64,000 bases of DNA from Methylosinus trichosporium OB3b (GTDB lineage Bacteria > Pseudomonadota > Alphaproteobacteria > Rhizobiales > Beijerinckiaceae): NCBI RefSeq assembly GCF_002752655.1, contig NZ_CP023737.1:2814001-2878000 (forward strand), in the 5' to 3' direction. Below are positions 47,823 through 57,637 of this stretch, in pieces; position 1 is the stretch's first letter, and each line of letters begins with the position of its first letter. The notes under the pieces are model-generated. The model ran no database searches. It was not told the DNA's origin and saw only the letters and a list, made by a program, of their open reading frames with translations. The position numbers and the translations under genes were made by a program.

Positions 47823-50800
47823 CCCGAAATCTCGTCGACGGCGATCGCTGCGCGCGAGCGTCTGGCCGAGAGCCGCGCCTCGAGACGATCCAGATAGAGA
47901 TAGATCACCGGCGTGGTGAAGAGCGTCATCGCCTGGCTGAGGAGCAGCCCGCCGATGATCGCGACGCCGAGCGGGCGACGCAATTCGAAGCCGACGCCGG
48001 TATCGATCATCAATGGCAGAGCGCCGAGGATCGCCGCCATCGTCGTCATCAGAATGGGCCGAAACCTCGAGAGGCAGGCGTCGAAGATCGCCTCGCGAGC
48101 GGAAAGGCCGCGCGAGCGCCGCGCGTCGATGGCGAAATCGACGACCATGATCGCATTCTTCTTCACGATGCCGATCAACAGGACGAGCCCGATGATCGCG
48201 ATGAGATCGAGCTCGCCGCCGGTCGCCGCCAAGGCGAGCAACGCCCCGAGGCCCGCGGAGGGGAGAGTGGAGAGAATCGTGATCGGGTGAATGAAGCTCT
48301 CATAGAGGACGCCGAGAACGATATAGATCGTGACGACCGCCGCGAGAATGAGAAGGATCTCCTTCGTCGCCGAGGCGCGGAAGGCGCCGGCCGCGCCTTG
48401 GAAATTGGTGACGAAGCTCCTGGGCAGGCCGATGTCCTGCTCGGCCCGCTCGATCGCCGCGATCGCGGCGCCGAGCGACGATCCCCGAGCGATGTCGAAG
48501 GAGATCGTCGCCGCCGGCAGCTGACCGAGATGATGAATCGCCAGAGGACTGCGACGCTCCTCGATGCGCACGAGCGCAGAGAGCGGCGTTTGTCCGTTGG
48601 ACGTCGACACCGAGGACGGCAGATAGAGCGAGGAGAGGACCTCCAGCGTTCGCGGCAGGGCGGGATCGATTTCGAGAATGACGCGATATTGCACAGCTTG
48701 CGTGTAGATCGTCGTGATGATGCGCTGACCGAAAGCGTCATAGAGCATGTTGTCGATGGTCGCGGGCGTGACGCCATAGCGTGACGCGGTCGCACGATCG
48801 ATGACGAGATCGACCGCGAGCCCTTGCTGTTGCGCATCGCTCGCGACGCCGGTCAATTCAGGCGCCTGCTCGAGACGCTGCAAGAGGCGCGGCGTCCAGA
48901 TCGCGAGCTCGTCGGGATTGGCGCTCTGCAGAATGAAATGATATGGCGCGCGACCGCTCGTGGCGGCGTCGATGGTCAGCTCCTGCACCGGCTGCATGTC
49001 GAGCGAGACGCCCGGGATATGCGCGACCTCCGCCTGCAGTCGTCGGATCACCTCGCCGGCGCCGACGCCTCGTTGATCGGGCGGCGCGAGATCGATCAGA
49101 AATCGGCCCGTGTCGGGTGTCGCATTGGCGCCGTCGACGCCGATGAAGGAGCTCACGCTGGCGACCGCCGGATCGCGCAGGATCGCGTCGGCGAGGCGAG
49201 TCTGCAGCAGCGCCATCGCCTTGTGAGACACGGTCGGCGAGGCGACCGAGACCGCCGCGATCAGACCCGTGTCCTGCACCGGGAAAAATCCCTTAGGGAT
49301 CGCTGCGGCGGCCGCGATCGTGGCGGCGAGCGTCAGCAGCGTCGTCGACAAGGCGAGCGGCTGACGCCGCAGCACGACCTCCAATGCGCGCGAATAGGTC
49401 GCGAGGATCGCCGCGAAGACGCGCTCGGCTTCGAGGTCGAGCCGATGGCGAAGCCCGGCCGGACGGTGGCGAAGCAGGCGGGCGCAGAGCATCGGCACGA
49501 GCGTGAGCGAAACGAGCGCCGATATGCTGATGGTGACGGCGAGGGTGACGGCGAATTCATGGAAGAGGCGGCCGACCACGCCATCCATGAACAACAGCGG
49601 GATCAGCGCGGCGATCAAGGAGAGGGTGAGCGAGACGATGGTGAAGCCGATCTCGCGCGAGCCTCGCAGCGCCGCGCGCAAAGGGCGCTCGCCGGCTTCG
49701 ACATGGCGGGTGATGTTCTCGATCACCACGATCGCGTCGTCGACGACGAAGCCGGTCGAGATCGTGAGCGCCATCAGCGACAGATTGTCGAGGCTGAAGC
49801 CGAGGAGATACATGGCGGCGAAGGCGCCGACGATCGACAAGGGCACGGAGAGGCCGGGAATGATCGTCGCCGGCAGATTGCGCAGAAACAGGAAGATCAC
49901 CAGAATGACGAGCGCGACCGCGAGAGCGAGCTCGAGCTCGACCTCCGCGAGCGAGGCGCGAATGGTCGTCGTGCGGTCGCTGAGAATTCGAACGTCGATC
50001 GCGCTCGGCAGCGCCGCCTCGAGCGTCGGCAGCAGGCTCCTGATCGCTTCGACGACCGCGATGACATTCGCTCCCGGCTGGCGCTGAATGTTGAGAATGA
50101 TGGCGGGCGTCCGGTCGGCCCAGGCGGCGAGCTTGTCGTTTTCCGGCCCGAGGACCACATGCGCCACATCGAGGAGCCGCACCGGACGGCCATCGCGATA
50201 GGCGATGACGAGATTGCGGAAATCCTCGAGATCGGTGAGCTGATCATTGGCGTTGATCGTCGAGGCGCGCATCGGTCCGTCGAAGCTGCCTTTGGGACCA
50301 TTGACATTGGCGTTGGCGATCGTCGTGCGAAGATCGTCGATATGGAGCCGATAGCCGGCGAGCGTGCGGGGATCGAATTGGATGCGCACAGCGGGCCGCT
50401 GCGAGCCGCTGACGCCGACGAGACCGACGCCCGCGACCTGCGAGATTTTTTGCGCGAGCCGCGTCTCGGCCAGATTCGCGAGCTCGGTGAGCGGGCGTGT
50501 CTGCGAGGTGATTGCGAGCGTCATGATCGGCGCGTCGCCGGGATTGAACTTGGCGTAGATCGGCGGCGTCGGCAGTCCGGACGGCAGCAGATTGCTGGCC
50601 GCGTCGATCGCCGCCTGCACCTCCTGCTCGGCGATGTCGAGACTGAGCTTCTCGCTGAACTGCAGAGTGATCACCGAGGCTCCGGCGGAGCTCGTCGACG
50701 TCATCTGGCCGAGCCCGGGCATCTGGCCCAATTGCCGCTCGAGCGGCGCCGTCACCGCCGAGGTCATCACTTCCGGACTGGCGCCCGGGAAAAAGGTCTG

Positions 50801-50941
50801 AACCTGAATGGTCGGATAGTCCACATTCGGCAGCGCCGACAGCGGCAGCAGGCCATAGGCGACGACGCCGGCGAGCGTCAGAGCGACCATCAGCAGCGAG
50901 GTGGCGATCGGCCGATATATGAATATTCGCGATGGATTCAT
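47819..50941 (-). CDS. RND efflux pump subunit, MdtB-like
   Basis: A 1040-residue RND transporter: IFIYRPIATSLLMVALTLAGVV at helix 1, LPNVDYPTIQV, STGFVVDDAIVVIENI in helix 4, PKGFFPVQDTGLI in the porter domain, and LIGIVKKNAIMVVDFAI near the C-terminus. Length is standard. It lies between the membrane-fusion gene (38 bp) and the second RND gene (4-bp overlap), the mdtA-mdtB-mdtC order. No outer-membrane TolC partner is nearby. Confidence 0.93.
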   Translation of the reverse strand: MNPSRIFIYRPIATSLLMVALTLAGVVAYGLLPLSALPNVDYPTIQVQTFFPGASPEVMTSAVTAPLERQLGQMPGLGQMTSTSSAGASVITLQFSEKLSLDIAEQEVQAAIDAASNLLPSGLPTPPIYAKFNPGDAPIMTLAITSQTRPLTELANLAETRLAQKISQVAGVGLVGVSGSQRPAVRIQFDPRTLAGYRLHIDDLRTTIANANVNGPKGSFDGPMRASTINANDQLTDLEDFRNLVIAYRDGRPVRLLDVAHVVLGPENDKLAAWADRTPAIILNIQRQPGANVIAVVEAIRSLLPTLEAALPSAIDVRILSDRTTTIRASLAEVELELALAVALVILVIFLFLRNLPATIIPGLSVPLSIVGAFAAMYLLGFSLDNLSLMALTISTGFVVDDAIVVIENITRHVEAGERPLRAALRGSREIGFTIVSLTLSLIAALIPLLFMDGVVGRLFHEFAVTLAVTISISALVSLTLVPMLCARLLRHRPAGLRHRLDLEAERVFAAILATYSRALEVVLRRQPLALSTTLLTLAATIAAAAAIPKGFFPVQDTGLIAAVSVASPTVSHKAMALLQTRLADAILRDPAVASVSSFIGVDGANATPDTGRFLIDLAPPDQRGVGAGEVIRRLQAEVAHIPGVSLDMQPVQELTIDAATSGRAPYHFILQSANPDELAIWTPRLLQRLEQAPELTGVASDAQQQGLAVDLVIDRATASRYGVTPATIDNMLYDAFGQRIITTIYTQAVQYRVILEIDPALPRTLEVLSSLYLPSSVSTSNGQTPLSALVRIEERRSPLAIHHLGQLPAATISFDIARGSSLGAAIAAIERAEQDIGLPRSFVTNFQGAAGAFRASATKEILLILAAVVTIYIVLGVLYESFIHPITILSTLPSAGLGALLALAATGGELDLIAIIGLVLLIGIVKKNAIMVVDFAIDARRSRGLSAREAIFDACLSRFRPILMTTMAAILGALPLMIDTGVGFELRRPLGVAIIGGLLLSQAMTLFTTPVIYLYLDRLEARLSARRSRAAIAVDEISG

Positions 50942-50979
50942 CGAAACGACTCGGGGGTGGGCAATGACGGCGCCGTAAT

Positions 50980-52236
50980 CTACGACGCCGGGCTCTTCGT
51001 CGTTCGCTTCTCATGGCCCGCCGGAGCGGGCTCGGGAACCGAGACGACGGCGCCGTCGCGCAAATTATCCGCGCCTTCGGTGACGACGCGCTCTTTCGCC
51101 TTCAGCCCCTCTTCGACGACGATGCGGCCGTCGCCCGAGGGACCGAGCGTCACGCGCCGCACGCCGACCTTGTCGCCCGGCCCGATCACGAAGACGAAAG
51201 GATTCTGCGCTTCGCCTTGAACGGCGGCGCGAGGAATGGTGACGGCGTCGCGCAGCGTCTCCACGACGAGATCGACATTGACGAACTGATTGGGATAGAG
51301 CTTCTCGTCGTCATTGGCGAAGCGCGCGCGCAATTTCACGGTGCCGGTGGACGAGTCGATCTGATTGTCGAGGGCGAACAGCTCCCCTTTGGCGAGGGCG
51401 ACGACATGACCATGATCGAAGGCGGCGACGCCGAGCTTCGCTCCGGCGCGGAAGCGCTGCAACACCGGCTGCAGACGGTTTTCGGGAATAGTGAAGACGA
51501 CGGTGATCGGATTCAATTGCGTCACGACGACGACGCCGTTCTGGTCGTTGGGACCGACGAAATTTCCCGGATCGACCTGCCGCAAGCCCGCACGGCCGTC
51601 GATCAGCGACATGATCCGGCAATAGGCGACATTGAGCCGCGCGGCGTCGACGGTCGCCTCGTCGATCGCCACAATGCCCTTATATTGCGAGACGAGGGAT
51701 TCCTGCGTGTCGATCTGCTGGGTGGAGACCGCATATTTCACCTTGCTGCTCACCGAGCGATATCTCTGCAAATCCCGCTCGGCGTTGCGCAGAATGGCGA
51801 GATCGCGCTGCAGCTGCGCCTCGTTCTGCGCGAGCGCGTGCCGATAGGGGCGTGCATCGACCTGCGCCAGCAGATCGCCGGCCTTCACCATTTGCCCTTC
51901 GACGAAATTCACCTCCAGCAGCTGCCCCGATATTTGCGACTTGACGATCGAGGTGGCGAGCGGAACGACCGTCCCGATGCCGGTCAGAACGACGGGAAAA
52001 TCTTCGACGCGCGCCTCCTCGGCGGCGACCGGCGTCGCAGGTCTGCGCGCGCCCGGTTGAGCGGTTTGTGTCGCCTGGGGAAAGAGCCCCGGGAAAAAGC
52101 GCCATAGCGCTGCGCCGATCAGCAAGGCCGCCAATGCGAGCGCAGGGGCCGTTCGGCGGCCATTCGCCAGGCGGCTTCCATTCCCGCCCGGCCGAATGCG
52201 CCCGACGGCGGTCAAATAATAATCGACTCGACGCAT
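50980..52236 (-). CDS. RND membrane-fusion protein, MdtA-like
   Basis: A 418-residue periplasmic adaptor: an N-terminal membrane anchor (APALALAALLIGAALWRFF), a lipoyl domain half (VKSQISGQLLEVNFVEGQMVKAGDLLAQVD), a coiled-coil hairpin (about 135-195), the second lipoyl half (CRIMSLIDGRAGLRQVDPGNFV), a beta barrel (TVVFTIPENRLQPVL) and the membrane-proximal domain (VTIPRAAVQGEAQNPFVFVIG). It bridges the RND pump and an outer-membrane channel. It is the first gene of the pump operon. Confidence 0.93.
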   Translation of the reverse strand: MRRVDYYLTAVGRIRPGGNGSRLANGRRTAPALALAALLIGAALWRFFPGLFPQATQTAQPGARRPATPVAAEEARVEDFPVVLTGIGTVVPLATSIVKSQISGQLLEVNFVEGQMVKAGDLLAQVDARPYRHALAQNEAQLQRDLAILRNAERDLQRYRSVSSKVKYAVSTQQIDTQESLVSQYKGIVAIDEATVDAARLNVAYCRIMSLIDGRAGLRQVDPGNFVGPNDQNGVVVVTQLNPITVVFTIPENRLQPVLQRFRAGAKLGVAAFDHGHVVALAKGELFALDNQIDSSTGTVKLRARFANDDEKLYPNQFVNVDLVVETLRDAVTIPRAAVQGEAQNPFVFVIGPGDKVGVRRVTLGPSGDGRIVVEEGLKAKERVVTEGADNLRDGAVVSVPEPAPAGHEKRTTKSPAS

Positions 52237-52618
52237 CTTCGATGTTCCGCATTACGAGGCGGCAAGCTACGCATTCTATCGGCGTTCGGCTTTTAGATCG
52301 AGCCCATTATCGTCATCGCGCAATCGTTCGCCGAGTTTTCTGCGGGCGCGGCGGATCGGCTCTGCGCTTCGCGACGCGCGGCGACAATGAGGCGCGCGGT
52401 CGTTCCGACCTGACAGGCGCGTCGGCTCTTCGGAACGCGGTTCGAGAGCTTCGCGCGCCATCGCGCCTGCATTGAACGGGCGTCAGGTCCGGGGTTTCCG
52501 AGAGGCGATCTCATGCATTTCGCAATGACCACATGCCTCGACTCCTCCGCCGAAATGGATGTCCGGGAGAGCGACGCTTCTGTCTCGACGCGTGAGCGGC
52601 CCCTCTCCCGGCGTTCGT
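52237..52618. other. 382-bp stretch without a supported gene
   Basis: Lies between the adaptor start and the receptor stop, both on the minus strand. Short open frames on both strands have no similarity. It must hold the pump operon's promoter; none was recognised with confidence. Confidence 0.5.
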
Positions 52619-55144
52619 TCAGAACTCCACCCGCAGCGAGCCGAGGAAGGTGCGGGGAGTTCCTGTCTGGATAGTGGTTCTGGAGTCCGACGTCGGATAA
52701 TAAGCGACGTCGGTCAGGTTCTTGACGTTCAGCTGCGCCGTCACATTGTAGCCTTCGATCTTCGTCGTATAGGCGATCATGCCGTCGAGCAGCGTGTATC
52801 CTGGCAGCACGAAGGAGTTCGCATTATCGCCCAGCGAACTTTCGACGACCGATATTCCACCTCCCAGGCTGAACCCCGCGAACGCGCCGTCCGCATCATA
52901 TTTGACCCAGAGATTCCCGTAATTCCGGGGGCTTGCCGGCAGCTTGTAGCCCGCGACGAGACGCTGCTTCGTGAGCTGGCTCGCGGGGTCGACGCTCTCT
53001 CCGACAAGGGTCCGCACATCGTCATGCGTGTAGTTCGCGATGACGCTCCAATTGTCGTCGATGCGGCCATTCAGATCGAACTCGATTCCCTGACTGCGCG
53101 CCTTGCCGATCAGCATCGTGTTGGCCGAATTATTTGGGTCGCGCGCCGCCACATTGGATTTCACGAGGTCGAAATAGACCAGGCTCATGGTGAGCCGTTT
53201 GTCGAGCAGTTCCGCCTTGACGCCCCCTTCCCACTGCTCCGCACGCTGCGGCGCGATTGGACGTCCTTGTACGTCGGTGCTGTTCAGTCCGAAGGATCGG
53301 CTGAAATTGCCGTATACGGTCACCCAGGGCAGCGGCTGATAGGCCACTCCGACCCTGGGGCTGAACGCCTTGTTGTAGTATGTGGTGTAACTGGCTTGCG
53401 CCGCGTAGGCGGAGGTGCGCGATGTGTTGGCGCTCGTCTCTGCCCAATCGTAGCGGCCTCCGAGCAGCACATGAACCGAATCGTCGAGGAAAGAGATCAT
53501 GTCCTGACCATAGACGCCGGTCCATTTTTGCCCAATCTGATTGAAGCTCGGGTTCTGGTAGCGATTCATCTGGGTCCAATAGATCGGCGCATAGATGTTG
53601 GTCGACGGCAGGATATTGAAGTACGAGGTGTACAAGGGCGTGAAGGTGTTGAAATAATCGAAGCCGACGAGTGTCGAGTGCTGTAGCGGACCGGTGACGA
53701 ACTTCCCCTTGAGATCGAGATTCGTCGTGAAATTCTTATCCGTATAGCCGGGAAAAAAATTCGCAGAGCGCGTCAAGACGCCGGTCACAGGGTTGAATAC
53801 GCCGCCGAAGGTATCGGCGAGCCCATTGCCGGCGTTCGTGTAGGCGAGGCGATTCGTGAGGCTCCAATCCTTCGAGAAATCATAAGTCCAATCGTAGGCG
53901 ATGCGCTTCTTGTCTAATCTGTCAGGCGCGTTGGTGTTGAGAAACGGCTCTTGAAGATAGCGGCTCGCCGGAATATTGGCAGGCGCTCCGCCAACCGCGG
54001 GATAGAGCGCATAGTCGTCGACGAAGTCGCGTCGCTGATATTCGAAATCGATGTTCATCCGGAACTGCTCGATCGGATGCAGAGTGATCGTCGGCGCGAG
54101 GAAAACGTTTCGGTCGGTGACGAAATTGCGATAGGAGTCGGTGTAGTAAAATTCGCCATTGAAGCGGTAGAGCACGGTTTTGTCGGCGGTGAGGGGCCCG
54201 GTCGCGTCGAGCGTCGTCCGCGTCAAGCCATAGGATCCGACCTGTTGCTGCAAGGAATAATAGGGGGTGTCGAGCGGACGTTTGACGACCAGATCGACGA
54301 GGCCACCCGGCTCGACGCGTCCGTAGAGCATTGCGGAGGGCCCTTTCATCACGTCGATCGATTGCAGATTCGTCGTGTCGAGAGCGCGCATTCTGTACTC
54401 GATCAGTCCGTTCTTATAGGTGCTCGCGGTGTTGCTGAACCCGCGGATCTTCAGCATGGTGTCGAACCAGGACGGGGTGAGTTGAATGCCGCTGACATTC
54501 GTTATCAACGCGTCTTTGACGGAGATCTCCTGTCGATCGTCCATGGTCTGGCGCGTGACGACTTGCACCGAGAGCGGCGTCTTCAGGAGCGGAGTATCCA
54601 TCTTCAACGTCGCAGAAGCCGAGCCGGCGTTGTAGCCCGTATGTCTGTCGCCCGGCCCCCGAGGGCCGGTCTGCGCCCCCTGCTGGTTTTTCGTCTCCGC
54701 GCCGACGTCGATCGTCGGCAGCGCGGTCGCGCCGGAGGCGGCGTCGTTCATCGTTCCGCGATCATTCTGCGCGAGCAGGATCGACACCGTGTCGCCCCTG
54801 GCCGAGATGCTCCAGGACAGCCCCGTGCCCCGCAGCAGCCGGTCGAGCCCGTCGTGAACCGAAAAATCGCCCTCGAGGCCGATCGTCCGCAGCCGGCTCG
54901 TCACTGCGGAATCATAGAGAATCTGAAGGCCGTTCAGCTCAGCGAAAGAATTGAGCGCGCTCGGGAGAGGGCCGGAGGGAATGCGATAATTCTGCACGAG
55001 GCCGGCGCGCTCCTGCGGCGAGATGGCGGCCTCCGCCGGCGAGTCGGAGACTCCCGCGCCGAGCGCCACCAACGCCATCGCCAGTATCGATCCCATATTG
55101 CCTTCGCCGCTTCCGAATTTGGTGCGAATGTTCCGACCCGCCAT
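52619..55144 (-). CDS. TonB-dependent receptor with STN signalling domain (FecA-type)
   Basis: An 841-residue outer-membrane receptor: signal peptide (about 1-40), an STN domain (about 50-120: SGPLPSALNSFAELNGLQIL, LEGDFSVHDGLDRLLRGTGL) that contacts the anti-sigma factor, a linker, plug domain (LLKTPLSVQVVTRQTMDDRQ, IDVMKGPSAMLYGRVEPGGLVDLVVKRPL cited by its landmark GRVEPGGLVDLV) and a barrel ending SLRVEF. This is the transducing class that induces its own synthesis when a ferric siderophore is bound. The ATG with GAGG seven bases upstream is chosen. It is the third gene of a sigma/FecR/receptor run. Confidence 0.94.
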   Translation of the reverse strand: MAGRNIRTKFGSGEGNMGSILAMALVALGAGVSDSPAEAAISPQERAGLVQNYRIPSGPLPSALNSFAELNGLQILYDSAVTSRLRTIGLEGDFSVHDGLDRLLRGTGLSWSISARGDTVSILLAQNDRGTMNDAASGATALPTIDVGAETKNQQGAQTGPRGPGDRHTGYNAGSASATLKMDTPLLKTPLSVQVVTRQTMDDRQEISVKDALITNVSGIQLTPSWFDTMLKIRGFSNTASTYKNGLIEYRMRALDTTNLQSIDVMKGPSAMLYGRVEPGGLVDLVVKRPLDTPYYSLQQQVGSYGLTRTTLDATGPLTADKTVLYRFNGEFYYTDSYRNFVTDRNVFLAPTITLHPIEQFRMNIDFEYQRRDFVDDYALYPAVGGAPANIPASRYLQEPFLNTNAPDRLDKKRIAYDWTYDFSKDWSLTNRLAYTNAGNGLADTFGGVFNPVTGVLTRSANFFPGYTDKNFTTNLDLKGKFVTGPLQHSTLVGFDYFNTFTPLYTSYFNILPSTNIYAPIYWTQMNRYQNPSFNQIGQKWTGVYGQDMISFLDDSVHVLLGGRYDWAETSANTSRTSAYAAQASYTTYYNKAFSPRVGVAYQPLPWVTVYGNFSRSFGLNSTDVQGRPIAPQRAEQWEGGVKAELLDKRLTMSLVYFDLVKSNVAARDPNNSANTMLIGKARSQGIEFDLNGRIDDNWSVIANYTHDDVRTLVGESVDPASQLTKQRLVAGYKLPASPRNYGNLWVKYDADGAFAGFSLGGGISVVESSLGDNANSFVLPGYTLLDGMIAYTTKIEGYNVTAQLNVKNLTDVAYYPTSDSRTTIQTGTPRTFLGSLRVEF

Positions 55145-55256
55145 GTCATCGCCTCTGCCGCCGCGGGACGAAACTTCGCCCCTTCTGCCGCTCCTCACGC
55201 GGCAGGCGATGAAAAAGGAGGTCGGCACGAAACTTTTTTCTCGCGGCGCTGTCGCC

Positions 55257-56186
55257 TCACTGGTGGATAATCGTGAGATAACGAGTGATATGCGTCGCAT
55301 GCAGGCCGAGCGAGGTCTCGATCTCGTCCAGAGCGGCGATCGGATCCTCGATGTTGAACACGCCGGTGACGCGGCGCGCGCGCAGCGCCGGGTCGACGAA
55401 ATAAACGAAGCCGCGATGATAGCGTGCGAGCGCGCGCACGACGTCGCCGAGCGGCCGGTCCTCGAACATCAGCCTGCCGCGCCGCCAGGCGGTCGCGCGA
55501 TCGACATTGGCGGCCTGAGCCGGCCGCACCGCCTCGCGCGCGCCATAGGCGCTCTGCTGGCCTTCCTCGACGATCACCTCGCCGCCGCCGCTCGCGACCC
55601 GCACGCTATGGCTGGTCACTGTCACATGCGCCCTGCCATTCTCGACGGCGACGTCGAAGGCGGTCCCTAGAGCGGTGGTCGTTCCGCCGGCCGCCTCGAC
55701 GACGAAGGGTCGCGTCGCGTCGGGCGCGACATCGAACCAGGCTTCGCCCTCGAGCAGAGTGACCCGCCGCTGCGTCTCGGTGTAGTTCAGCGCCACGGCG
55801 CTGCGGGCGTCGAGCTCGATGCGAGAGCCGTCGGAGAGGGTCGCCTGCCGCGTCTCGCCCGGGCCGGTGAGGAGATCGGATCGAAGCCGCAGCGAGATGT
55901 CGTCATAGAGAAAGAGCGCCAGCGCCGCGGCGCTCACCGCCGCCGCCAATCGGCGCCGCCGGCGCCGCGTCTTTCGCTGCGGGCCGGCGCCCGGCCAGCG
56001 CGACGTCATGAAGTCGCCGAGCGCCGCGAGCTTCGCATAGGCGTCCCGATGCGCATCATCCTCGGCGAGCCAGGCCTCGAACGCCGACCGCTCCTTCTTG
56101 GTGAGCCGTCCCCCGGTCTGCTTCAGCCACCAGTCGATCGCGGCCTCGCGGACGCCATGCGGGACGGCGGATGTCTTCTCGGTCAT
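55257..56186 (-). CDS. FecR-family anti-sigma regulator
   Basis: A 309-residue protein: cytoplasmic DUF4880-type domain (AAIDWWLKQTGGRLTKKERSAFEAWLAEDDAHRDAYAKL, landmark WWLKQTGG), a transmembrane helix (LAAAVSAAALALFLY), then the periplasmic FecR domain (LSDGSRIELDARSAVAL, RRVTLLEGEAWFDVA) and a C-terminal STN-like part (RGRLMFEDRPLGDVVRALAR). It relays the receptor signal to the sigma factor. The ATG at TEKTSAV is preferred over one nine codons upstream. It lies between sigma and receptor genes. Confidence 0.93.
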   Translation of the reverse strand: MTEKTSAVPHGVREAAIDWWLKQTGGRLTKKERSAFEAWLAEDDAHRDAYAKLAALGDFMTSRWPGAGPQRKTRRRRRRLAAAVSAAALALFLYDDISLRLRSDLLTGPGETRQATLSDGSRIELDARSAVALNYTETQRRVTLLEGEAWFDVAPDATRPFVVEAAGGTTTALGTAFDVAVENGRAHVTVTSHSVRVASGGGEVIVEEGQQSAYGAREAVRPAQAANVDRATAWRRGRLMFEDRPLGDVVRALARYHRGFVYFVDPALRARRVTGVFNIEDPIAALDEIETSLGLHATHITRYLTIIHQ

Positions 56187-56294
56187 GACGTGATCCGTCG
56201 CGGCGCTGCGCATTCGGCCGCCGCGACGAGACGGCGACCCTCGCAGCCTATCACGCGCGAGCGCGCGAAAAGGGAGGTCCGGCTGGGCAAAAAA

Positions 56295-56795
56295 CTAGTC
56301 CACCGCCGCCCAGCAGCGCGCCATCGCCAGCCGCATGTGCTTTTGCGCCATGTTGCGGGAGATGCCGAGACGCGCGGCGATCTCGCCGAGATCGAGCCCC
56401 TCGGTCATGAAGAGGAGGAAGACCTCGCGGCATCGGGGCGGCAGGCCGTCGACCGCCTCGCACAGCAGCCGCCATTTCTCCTCCGCCTCGAGTCGCGCGT
56501 CCGGCGGATGATCCGTCGAAGCGGCGAGATCGGGCTCCGCCGCGACATCGATGACTCTCGCCTCGGTCCGGCGCCGACGCGCATGGTCGCGCGCGAGATT
56601 GACGGCGACGCGCTTCAGCAGCGATTGCGGATCGGCGACAGCGTCGAAGCGTCCGTGCCGCAGCACCCGCACGAAGGTCTCCTGCAGCAGGTCCGACGCG
56701 TCCTCGCGTCCCACCTTCCGCGATAAATAAGCGAACAGCTCGCGTCGACCGTTGCTGAACAGTCGACTGACGAATCGTGATTTCTCATCTGACAT
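56295..56795 (-). CDS. ECF sigma factor, FecI-type
   Basis: A 166-residue sigma-70 factor: region 2 (LFAYLSRKVGREDASDLLQETFVRVLRH) and region 4 (LPPRCREVFLLFMTEGLDLGEIAARLGISRNMAQKHMRLAMARC), landmarks DLLQETFVRVL and LGISRNMAQKHM. It is the usual iron-starvation sigma factor that transcribes the receptor gene. The ATG fits family length; the longer upstream frame has no similarity. No Fur box was identified by eye upstream. Confidence 0.93.
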   Translation of the reverse strand: MSDEKSRFVSRLFSNGRRELFAYLSRKVGREDASDLLQETFVRVLRHGRFDAVADPQSLLKRVAVNLARDHARRRRTEARVIDVAAEPDLAASTDHPPDARLEAEEKWRLLCEAVDGLPPRCREVFLLFMTEGLDLGEIAARLGISRNMAQKHMRLAMARCWAAVD

Positions 56796-56938
56796 CGGCG
56801 TTGCCCGGCAACGGCCTGTGCGCCCGGCGCGAAAGCCGGGAACGGCATGGGGTGGCGAGGAGGAGCGCCGCGCGGTCGAAATGGCGCTATGTCGAGGCCG
56901 GGGGAGGGAGGCGGACGGCGTGCGAGCGGCCGCGCCGT

Positions 56939-57388
56939 TCACGCCGAGAGAGGGGGCGCGCGCGACGACCAGGGCGGCGAGGGATCCGGGCCGCGCTCAT
57001 CCTCCTCGGCGACGACGCCGATGATATCCGCTTCGTCAGGCTCGGGCCGAAGGAAGACGAACGCCCGGAAGAGGTCCGGCGGCGACCCAACGGCCGAGGC
57101 GAGGAGGCAGCAGTGCGGATGGCGAGGACAGGCGGGAGACGGGGCTTCGTCATGATGAGAGGCGGCGACGCAATCGGCCGCGTGAAGGCCCGTGGAGCCG
57201 AGCAGTCCGCCCTGCGCCAAATGTCCGGCGACGGCGACCGTCAGGACGACGGCCTGCAGCATCGACAGCAAGGCGACGATGCGTATGACGAACGCCGACG
57301 TGGGAACGGCTCTCAGGTCCCGCAAACGCGCCATGTCGAACAATCCCGCGCACACCGATCGAGCGGCGGCGAACCTTTGATCGAGCAC
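56939..57388 (-). CDS. Hypothetical His/Cys-rich membrane protein next to the sigma factor
   Basis: A 149-residue protein with one hydrophobic helix (FVIRIVALLSMLQAVVLTVAVAG) and a short His/Cys cluster SHHDEAPSPACPRHPHCCLL, then a Pro-rich tail. It is similar in plan to the DUF2946-like protein at 21050-21463, also next to a TonB receptor system. The start is GTG with AGGA eight bases upstream; an ATG at 57334 is an alternative. The role may be metal-related. Confidence 0.5.
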   Translation of the reverse strand: MLDQRFAAARSVCAGLFDMARLRDLRAVPTSAFVIRIVALLSMLQAVVLTVAVAGHLAQGGLLGSTGLHAADCVAASHHDEAPSPACPRHPHCCLLASAVGSPPDLFRAFVFLRPEPDEADIIGVVAEEDERGPDPSPPWSSRAPPLSA

Positions 57389-57637
57389 AGCTCTGTTCCT
57401 AGAACGCGCTATCCGCGCAAGTCAAGCGCCCTCGCGATTGTCGCGTCGGAGCGAAGGAAGGAGGGCGACGAGCACGAAATCGCCGCGACGCGGAATCGGG
57501 GAGAGCGCCTCGAGGGCGCGCTCACCCTCATATCGAGCTGCGTCGGAATGGCGACGATCTTATTGCTTTTCTCTCTCACCGCGACCAGCCGCTGACGGAC
57601 GGCGAAGGCCGAGACGACATGGATCCCGCGCTGCGCT

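Noticed and set aside
48824..51220. A 798-codon plus-strand frame opposite the pump genes
   Set aside because: It is the complement-frame shadow of the RND and adaptor genes, rich in Arg, Asp and Glu as expected of such shadows.
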